Shown here piece by piece: positions 1 through 7,200 of a DNA stretch of 57,263 bases (positions are counted from its first letter, which is position 1; each line of letters starts with the position of its first letter). Location: assembly GCA_009377645.1 (NCBI GenBank), contig WHTQ01000019.1, positions 1 through 57,263 on the forward strand, written 5' to 3'. A program made the translations under genes and the position numbers. The DNA is from Micromonosporaceae bacterium. GTDB taxonomy: Bacteria; Actinomycetota; Actinomycetes; Mycobacteriales; Micromonosporaceae. The notes beneath the pieces are model-generated. The model saw nothing but the letters and a program-made list of their open reading frames with translations, had not been told where the DNA came from and did no database searches.

Positions 1-126
1 ACCACCGAGAACGCGCCCAGACGTCACGCCCGACGCGCTCACAAACGGCACCTCGCGAACGTCATCATCCGCCACATGTGGAGCGACACTGTCCGCCCAA
101 AGCACCCCCCGGCGACCACCGCTTGA

Positions 127-375
127 CAAGAGAGCTTCGAGAGCACCTTCGCCACGGTGCGGCTGCGCACCAAGGTCACCAAGGGTCCCGGTAGCCGCGC
201 GGCCGGGCTGGCCATGGCCTTCAAGCTGCTCGAGGCCGCCGAAACCCGCTGGCGAGTGGTCAATGGACCCCACCTGGTCGCCCTGGTCCGAGCCGGGGTC
301 ACGTTCAAGAAGGGAGTGCTCGTCGAACGGCCCACCGGGGCCGTCAACCCCGACCTGGAGAAGGCCGCCGCGTGA
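127..375 (+). pseudogene. C-terminal fragment of an IS256-like (Mutator) transposase, copy 1
   Basis: The open frame runs from 127 to the stop at 375 and reads like the last ~80 residues of an actinobacterial IS256/Mutator-family transposase (ESTFATVRLRTKVTKG, then LVALVRAG and KGVLVERP). The catalytic DDE core is absent: an in-frame stop lies at 124-126 and nothing transposase-like is visible in bases 1-126, so this is a dead remnant. About 20 nt after the stop is a sequence ending ACTCTTGACGATTCCTC, which I take to be the element's terminal repeat. The same 3' end recurs at 1179-1374. Assignment to IS256 is from remembered family sequence, not a search. Confidence 0.6.
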
Positions 376-416
376 TCAACTCAGGACGCGCCATAACAAC
401 TCTTGACGATTCCTCG
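220..416. repeat. Direct repeat, copy 1: IS 3' end plus terminal sequence
   Basis: This ~195-bp block (transposase 3' end, stop codon and IS terminus) is repeated in the same orientation at 1179-1374. The two copies differ by scattered substitutions and small indels, for example CCATAACAAC here and CCATCCACAAC in copy 2. The copies bracket the dihydrofolate-reductase-family gene. Confidence 0.85.
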
Positions 417-496
417 CCCGGTACAGCAATGGCGTGTGGCCATCACCTGCTAACATGTCCCGGCCGATTGCAATTCGCAATCCCTTGGGGGCGCTG

Positions 497-1126
497 ATGA
501 CGGACACCACCTGCCACATGTCGATCTCGATCGATGGCTTCGTGGCCGGGCCGGACCAGAGCCGCGAGAACCCGCACGGGAAGCGTGGCGTCCAGGTTCA
601 CAGTTGGCACATCGGGGATCCACGGGCGAACGAGGCGGACGCAATCGCGAACGGATGGGCCATGCGCCCCCGGGGGGCCTACGTCATGGGCCGGAACATG
701 TTCGGGCCGATCCGCGGCGAGTGGGACGAGGACTGGCGCGGCTGGTGGGGGCCCGAACCGCCCTACCACGCGCCGGTGTTCGTGCTCACCCATCACGCCC
801 ACGAACCGATCGCGATGGACGGTGGGACGACGTTCCACTTCGTCACCGAGGGGTTCGACGCCGCCTACGCGCAGGCGTCCGAGACCGCCGGCGACAAGGG
901 GGTGGACATCGCCGGGGGCGCCTCCACCGTCCGGCAGGCGTTGATCGCCGGCGTGATCGACGAACTCACCCTGGACATCGCCCCCACCCTGCTCGGCGCC
1001 GGCGAGCGGATGTTCGAGGGCGTCGACTCCTTCGATTTCGAGCCCGTCGAGGTGCTCCATTCACCGCTGGCCACGCACATCCGTTACCGCAAGGTCGACG
1101 TCGGTGGTGGCGCCGGCACTCCATAA
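497..1126 (+). CDS. Dihydrofolate reductase family protein (RibD C-terminal-like)
   Basis: A 209-residue protein of the DHFR/RibD_C superfamily, a family of NADPH-dependent reductases that is mostly uncharacterised in actinomycetes. Landmarks: N-terminal strand MSISIDGFVAGPD, central AYVMGRNMFGP, then VFVLTHHAHEPI, the cofactor-loop-like GVDIAGGASTVRQALIAG and a C-terminal DELTLDIAPTLLGAGERMF. The ATG at 497 follows a purine-rich TTGGGGGCG; an upstream ATG at 434 would add 21 non-homologous-looking residues, so I rejected it. The gene stands alone between two direct copies of an IS 3' end, which suggests it arrived with or was trapped by the element. It is not a canonical folate-pathway DHFR; substrate unknown. 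Confidence 0.8.
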   Translation: MTDTTCHMSISIDGFVAGPDQSRENPHGKRGVQVHSWHIGDPRANEADAIANGWAMRPRGAYVMGRNMFGPIRGEWDEDWRGWWGPEPPYHAPVFVLTHHAHEPIAMDGGTTFHFVTEGFDAAYAQASETAGDKGVDIAGGASTVRQALIAGVIDELTLDIAPTLLGAGERMFEGVDSFDFEPVEVLHSPLATHIRYRKVDVGGGAGTP

Positions 1127-1178
1127 CCACGGTCTTTCACCGCTGAGCAGGATCGATCCTGCCCAGTTGTTGCCCTGC

Positions 1179-1374
1179 TTCAAGCTGCTCGAGGCCGCCG
1201 ATCCGCTGGCGAGCGGTCAATGGACCCCGCCTGGTCGCCCTGGTCCGCGGCGGGGCCATGTTCAAGAAGGGAGTGCTCGTCGAACGGCCCACCGGGGCCG
1301 TCAACCCCGACCCGGAGAAGGCCGCCGCGTGATCAACTCAGGACGCGCCATCCACAACTCTTGACGATTCCTCG
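1179..1374. repeat. Direct repeat, copy 2: IS 3' end plus terminal sequence (degenerate transposase tail)
   Basis: Second copy of the 220-416 block, same orientation. A 2-nt deletion near 1200 (GCCGAAACCC in copy 1, GCCGATCC here) breaks the transposase frame, so this copy is also dead. Its outer end, CTCTTGACGATTCCTC, abuts the truncated ATP-grasp gene at about 1374. Confidence 0.85.
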
Positions 1375-2318
1375 GCGGTCGCGCCGGTGGCCATGTTGAC
1401 CACACCACCAGCCAGGTCGGTGCTGCCCCGGGCAATCGCGCCACCGTATCCGCTGCCGACCGTGAACACCCCCCAGCTGAGCAGCAGCCACTGCGCCAGC
1501 CCGCCGGCGGCGGGGAACGGCTCCGGGGCCGCCCGGATCCGGCGCTGCAGCACCCACGGTCCGTCCAGGGCCGATTTCAGCTGGTCGCGCCACTGATCCG
1601 GGTCGGCCTGCCAGCCAAGCAGCACTCCGCTGCCGCCGTGCAGCGCAGTGGGCTTGAGCGCCAGCTCCTCACGCTGGGCGATCGCGTACTCCCAGAGATC
1701 GACCAGCTCGCCGTCGACGGTCACCGGACCGGGCCGCACCATCCTGGTCCATGGCAGGATCCGGTCCAGGCTGGCCAGCTCGTCCGGATCGTAGCGGTGC
1801 CGGTGCTCCTCGTCGGACAGCATCGCCAGCGCCGCCTTGCTGCCGTACAGCTCGGCGTCCATCGGCACGAAGAGCTTGACCTCACCACGCTCGGCCGCCC
1901 GCAGCACCGGGTCGACCAGCGCCGGGGCCGACGGGTCGAGCAGATCCTCGATCATGAAGATCCGGTAGACGACGTCGACCGGCCGGTCGTCGAGCCAGAT
2001 CCGGCCACCGTGGGCGCGGAGCTGCCCGAGGTGACACGGGATCGCGTCGATACCGAACGGCGCGAGCGCGGCGGCGCTGGCCCACAGCTGGGCCTCCCAC
2101 TCCGGGAAGCTGGCCGGCCAGTCGGCGGCGGCCACCAGCGGCCGCTGGCCGGCCGGCACCTCGCACTCGGCGCGCAGCGTGCGGTTTACCTGTCTTGGCT
2201 CACGCCCGTTCGGGCGCTGTTGCAGATCCGTTCCGGCAGTTCGGAGTAGACGTGAGCTGTCTCTTCGAGGATCACGTACGGGGACCCACGGTACCGGGCC
2301 GGACCATCGGCCGGAGCC
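1338..2318 (-). pseudogene. Broken ATP-grasp ligase-like gene, truncated by the IS end and frameshifted at its 5' side
   Basis: The main frame (2159 down to 1338) encodes a protein resembling actinobacterial ATP-grasp proteins of the glutathionylspermidine-synthase-like type: ADWPASFPEWEAQLW, DVVYRIFMIEDL, the nucleotide-binding strand ELALKPTALHGGSGVLLGW, WVLQRRIRA and a final ARGSTDLAGGVVNMATG. Its last ~11 codons are read from the IS terminus (1338-1374), so the natural C-terminus is lost. There is no good start: before GTG 2159 the frame stays open without a start or ribosome site, and the N-terminal part seems missing. A neighbouring frame (2318-2186, containing YVILEETAHVYSELPERI) looks coding and stops at TAA 2186-2188, which suggests an indel. 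Alternatively that frame could be a separate small peptide gene. Confidence 0.55.
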
Positions 2319-2327
2319 GGCGACCGG

Positions 2328-4184
2328 TCAGCTGACCGGGACGGCCACCTGTACGGTGTGGCTGTCGACCTCGGAGGTCCGAACAGCGAGCTCGAGCCGC
2401 CAGTCGCCGGCGACCGGGAGCTGAGCGTCGGACGCCTCGTACACGCCGGGCGCGGTTCTGGTCAGCTCCACCGGCAGCTGCCCCAGGTCACTGCCGGGCA
2501 GCACGAACGAGGCCCGCACCTCCGGCACGTCCCACGGCACGGCCACGAACTCACTGATCTGGGTGGCCGGTGACGCGGTCGGGTTCGGTGCGTTCGGCAG
2601 CCCCGAGGACGTCCCGCCCGCCAGCTCGGCCGACCGGACCACCTCCACGACCACCCGGTTCTCGCCGACCCAGGCCGGGTCGACCAGGACCTGGACTCCG
2701 GCGGTCGGGTCTTCCTCGGGGTCCAGCGACACCTGCTCCAGCACCGGACCGGCGGTGGCGGCCAGCGTCTCGGCCGCCGTCACCACCACGCCGGGTGGGG
2801 TCGCCACGAGCACTGACGCCACCGCCAGGACGGCGATCGCGGTGCCCACCTCCAGCCGTACCGATCCGCGCAGCTGGGCCCGGGCGGAGCGCTCCTGCTC
2901 GGTGGCCGCGCGGGCCTCCCGGCGCTTCGAGCGGCTGCTCCGGGTGCCGTCGGCCAGCTCCGGCACCGGGTCGGCGGCCGCCGCGTACCGGCGCTGCACC
3001 ACCGACCGGGACATCGAACCCAGCCACAGCAGGACGCCCATGGCGGCGAGCTTGAACGCCAGCAACCGGCCGTAGTCGGTGCCCAGCAGTGCCTCCAGCG
3101 TGCCGATCCGCCGCCACGCCACGTACGTTCCGGTGACCACCAGCGTCACCACCGCACCGGTGGCCAGCAGCGAGAACCGCCGCACCGCCCCGGTGACCTC
3201 CTCCCGCGGCAGCGACACTGACCGGGGGAGCAGGCAGATCGCGAGCATCGCGAGCCCACCGAACCAGGTCGACATCGCGATCAGGTGGACGACGTCGGCC
3301 ACCCGGTCGAGTGGGTTGTCGGACGCGTTGGCGTGCCCGGTTCCCATCCAGGTCACCGGAAGCCCGACCGCCACCAGCACGGCGCCGGCGGTGCGGAGCC
3401 GGCTCCACGGCGCCCGCCAGCCGACCACCAGCAGCGCGGCGACGGCCACCAGGATCATCCTGGCCACCACGTACCGCCCGTAGTCGGTGTCCAGGGTCGC
3501 CGACAGCAGCGTCGGGTCGGCGACCTCGGCCAGTGAGCGGCCGGCGCTGTACGGTCCCTGCAGGAGCAGCAGCGCCACGGCACCGGCCAGGCTGGTCACC
3601 CACCCGACCACCACCACCCGGCGGGCCCGCCGGTTGGCCCAGCCACCCGGCCAGCACAGCACCAGCATGCCCAGCACACCGGCCAGCAGTGCCAACCCGG
3701 CGTAGCTGGTCCAGCGGGAGGCCGCGAACACGGCCGCCACCGCCGGGTCCTCGGGGTCTGTGTCGACATTGTCCAGCGAGCCGGCCGGCACCCCAACGCC
3801 GAACACGATCGCCCCGGCCACCGGATGGGAGTCGGCCGAGACCAGCCGGAACGAGACCACGTAGCTACCGTCCGGCAGGTCGGGCGGCACCGGCAGGACC
3901 ACTGCGCTCGGGTCCTCCGGGGCCACCGCCGCCGGTCCGGTGTCGACCACCGCACCGGCGCTGTCCCGGATGCTGACCCCGTCTGGCGCGACCGTCACCC
4001 GCTCGCTGAACCGCAGCCGGACCTCGTCCGGCGGCCCGTCCAGCTCGGTGCCGTTGGACGGGCTGGTGCCGACCAGGTTCGCGTGGGCGGCCGCCGGTGA
4101 CCCGGTCAGCGCCACGATCCCGGCCGCCAGAACGAGCGCGGCGGCGAGCCCGGACAGTCGCCGGACCCGCCGCCGCGGTTGCAT
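2328..4184 (-). CDS. copCD: CopC-CopD fusion, copper resistance/import membrane protein
   Basis: 618 residues. A signal peptide (hydrophobic LAAALVLAAGIVALTG, cut after PAAA) precedes a CopC domain whose mature N-terminus starts with the expected His (AHANLVGTSPSNG), with the D-x-H ligand pair in SADSHPVAGAIVFGVG. A CopD-type membrane domain follows with about eight helices, including DVVHLIAMSTWFGGLAML. After a charged cytoplasmic stretch (~430-450), another helix leads to an extracytoplasmic beta-rich C-terminal domain of ~150 residues. ATG 4184 is chosen because AGGAGG lies 5 nt upstream; GTG 4190 would have no spacing. It sits ~40 bp downstream of the large multicopper oxidase on the same strand, so co-transcription is likely. 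Confidence 0.88.
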   Translation of the reverse strand: MQPRRRVRRLSGLAAALVLAAGIVALTGSPAAAHANLVGTSPSNGTELDGPPDEVRLRFSERVTVAPDGVSIRDSAGAVVDTGPAAVAPEDPSAVVLPVPPDLPDGSYVVSFRLVSADSHPVAGAIVFGVGVPAGSLDNVDTDPEDPAVAAVFAASRWTSYAGLALLAGVLGMLVLCWPGGWANRRARRVVVVGWVTSLAGAVALLLLQGPYSAGRSLAEVADPTLLSATLDTDYGRYVVARMILVAVAALLVVGWRAPWSRLRTAGAVLVAVGLPVTWMGTGHANASDNPLDRVADVVHLIAMSTWFGGLAMLAICLLPRSVSLPREEVTGAVRRFSLLATGAVVTLVVTGTYVAWRRIGTLEALLGTDYGRLLAFKLAAMGVLLWLGSMSRSVVQRRYAAAADPVPELADGTRSSRSKRREARAATEQERSARAQLRGSVRLEVGTAIAVLAVASVLVATPPGVVVTAAETLAATAGPVLEQVSLDPEEDPTAGVQVLVDPAWVGENRVVVEVVRSAELAGGTSSGLPNAPNPTASPATQISEFVAVPWDVPEVRASFVLPGSDLGQLPVELTRTAPGVYEASDAQLPVAGDWRLELAVRTSEVDSHTVQVAVPVS

Positions 4185-4224
4185 CGTCACCTCCTCAGGT
4201 GCTCCTCAGCGCACGGATGGATCA

Positions 4225-7200
4225 TCAGGGGAGCGGGATGATTCCGCCGCCGGAGGGGAGCACCCGCAGGATGCCCCACATACCGGCCTGGGTGAACGGC
4301 TGCCGGGCGTCCCGGTACGCGTAGTCACCCACGTTCCCGGATGGACCACCCGCGCCGCCGACCAGCTCCGCGTCCAGCGTCATCCCGCCGGTCAGGGTGC
4401 GGGCGGACATCAGCTGGGAGCGGCGGTCGGTGGTGCCGTTCCACATGTTCGGCTCCAGCGGGAACATGTGCCCGGAGACCACGAACGAGTGGAGCTGGTC
4501 CGAGGTCGGGATCCCGACCCGGACCACCACCGGGTCCCCGGAGTGCGCCTCCAGCACCGGCGTGGCCGGGTCCTGGTGCACACCGGAGTTGAACGACGTC
4601 CCGTACGGGCTCGCCACCGCGAAGTTGGGGTCGCAAGCCGCCGCCCCGGTCTCGTCCGAGCAGACGAACCAGCCCGGATCGCCGAGGTTCACCAGGTGCC
4701 CTGGCGCGGCGGTCAGCCCGATCCGCTCGGTGAGCGGCTCGGTGCGGTAGTTGACGTGGTTGAACGCCTTGTTGAACGAGCCGTTCGTGTTCTCCGTCCC
4801 GGGCGGAGCGCCCGCGACCGGAGCCGGCCGCACCTCTGGCTGGTTGCCGTCGTTCGGGCCACCATCGATGGCCCGCAACGAGTTGATGCCGGTGCCGGCG
4901 ACCACGTCCAGGTACGGGATGACGCTGCGCGAGTACTGCTGGTCGGTGGAGTGCACCGTCAGCGCGAACTCCCGGAACGCCGGTCCGTTCGGCGGGTCGA
5001 TGACCGCCTCGGTGCTGGTGTCGGTCGACCCCAGCTCGGCACCGGTGGTGCTGTCGAACCATTGCGACCCGGCCGGTTCGACGATCAGCATCCCGTACGC
5101 ACCATGCCGCAGCGAGGCCGGGCTGCCCAGGTTCTGGAAGATCGTCGTCCCAACCTCCTGGTCGGCGAAGAACCGGTAGGTAGTGTCCTGGCCGGCCGCA
5201 GCGGTGTTGTCCGGGTTGAGCCCGACCGCGGCTCCACCGTTCAGCTGCTGGTTGCGCGCCAGCATGCTGAGGTCCACCCCGGCTCGGGTGCCGCCGTAGA
5301 GCGATCCCGTGCCGGGTGCCGGATCACCAACCGAGTCCGACTCGATCCGGTTGCGCAGCCGGATGTTTACGCAGTCACCCTGGTTGATCCGTAGCACCAG
5401 CGGCTCGACCTCCTGCTCACCATTCTGAATCGCCGCCACGTCCGACGTGAGCGCGTACACGACGCCCTCGGTGTCGGAGAACGGCGCGGACGGCAGCGGG
5501 TGGTCGAATGCGGTGATGCTGTAGATCTTCGGGATCTGCCCGCGTGGGCACGACTCGGACGGGTCGCTGACCGTTTCGGGACCCGCTGGCGGCGGGTCGT
5601 CGCCCGGGTTGGCCTGCGGGTTGTCAGCCTCGTTCGGCTCCAGGATCGGGAACCCCTGCCCGGTCGGCGGTGTGTTGTCCGACAGCGGCTGCAGCTCGTT
5701 GCTGTCGGGCTGGAGCGTGTCGTGCACCCGGAAGATGCCCCAGGCACCACTCTCCAGCGCGAACGTGCGGCTGCTGTAGTACAGGAAGTCACCCGCGACG
5801 CCGCCGGTGCCGCCGGCACCACCGTCCAACACATAGTCGAACCGTTCAGAGATGCCGGTGACGGCGGTGTCCATCAGCCGACCGTCCTCGTTGAAGCGCT
5901 CCATCCGGAACCGGTGGCCCTGGATCCGAAGCCCTTCGGCCCGTTCGTTCACCCCGATCGTGCGGATCACCACATCGTCGCCGACGTAGGCCCGCAGCAG
6001 CGGAGTCTCCGGCTCGCCGTACTTCACCGACGAGAACGCGTACGGGTCAACGCTGGTCACCGTCGCGGCCACCGAGTCCTCGACCGCCGGCGCGAGGGGC
6101 GTGCCCGACGGTCCGGTCCGGTCGTACGAGTTCCGGCACTCGAAGTCGCCGTTGTACTCGAACCGTTGCTGGGTGCTGGTCGGGACGACGTTCAGCGGGT
6201 CCCCGAGCGGGTCGATGGTGACCGTCCCGGGTGGGGTCCGGTCCCCGAGTGGGGCGGCCCGCAGGTTGATCGTCGCCTCCTCGCACTCCTGCCCGAACTT
6301 GTTGCCGCGAGCGTTGTCACCGGTCGTCGCACTGGCCGGCCGGCCGTTGTGCAGGAACATCATGTACTCGCGGAAGTCGCCGGACTGGCCGACCCCGACC
6401 GAGGCGCCGGACGTGTCGTTGTGGATGTCCACGATCGTGCCGCTGTCGACCGGCGCGCCCGTCACCGGGTCGTGGTAGGTCGAGCCCTCTGGCTCGATGA
6501 TGTGGGCGCCGAACAGGCCGTGTGCCCAGGAGATGATGCCGTCCACGTGGTCGTGCCAGAACACGGTGCCGGAGTCCACGTCGGAGAACCAGCGGTACTG
6601 CACGAACTCCACCGACACCGCCACGTCCGCCGGGTGGCTGTTGTCCAGCGCTTCGGTGAACGTGATCGTGTTGTTGACGACGCTCTCGATCGTGCGAATC
6701 TCAATCTCCGGCGTCCCGACCCCGACCGCTATGGCGACGTCCGGCATGATTTCCGGGTCGGCGTTGGCGTGCAGCCGATCGGTCTGGTTGACCGAAATCG
6801 TTTCGGTGCCCGGGCCGACCGGGCTGGTCAGCACGCGCCCGTCCCGCTGGGTCGGGAAGACCGACTGCTCGTAGTTGAAGCCGACGATCACGCCGTCCGA
6901 GGCCTGCGGGTCGAACTGGATGAAGTGGCTGTGCATGTTGGTCTTCGCCAGCTCCTTGAAGCCGGCGCCCGTCGCGACGCTAGTGTTGATCTGGTTGCCC
7001 AGCGTGATCGCCACGCAGTCGCCCACATTGGACCGGATCGTCAGCGGCTCCTTGACTTTGCCGGAAACCGGCTCGGCCACGTCGTCGGCGTTGAGCGTGA
7101 ACTCGTCGTTGAGCATGAACAGCATGCCCGCGGGATCCTGTTCTCGCGCGGTCATCTGAATCGGCGTCGTGACCGCCGTTATGTTGTATGTTCGCACGTC

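Noticed and set aside
497-1126. Trimethoprim-resistance DHFR cassette carried by the IS
   Set aside because: The protein is of the RibD-like DHFR superfamily branch, not a folate DHFR of resistance type, and there is no integron attachment site.
1-1374. An intact IS256 element
   Set aside because: Only the last ~80 codons and one terminus are present in each copy; no catalytic core or second end is seen.
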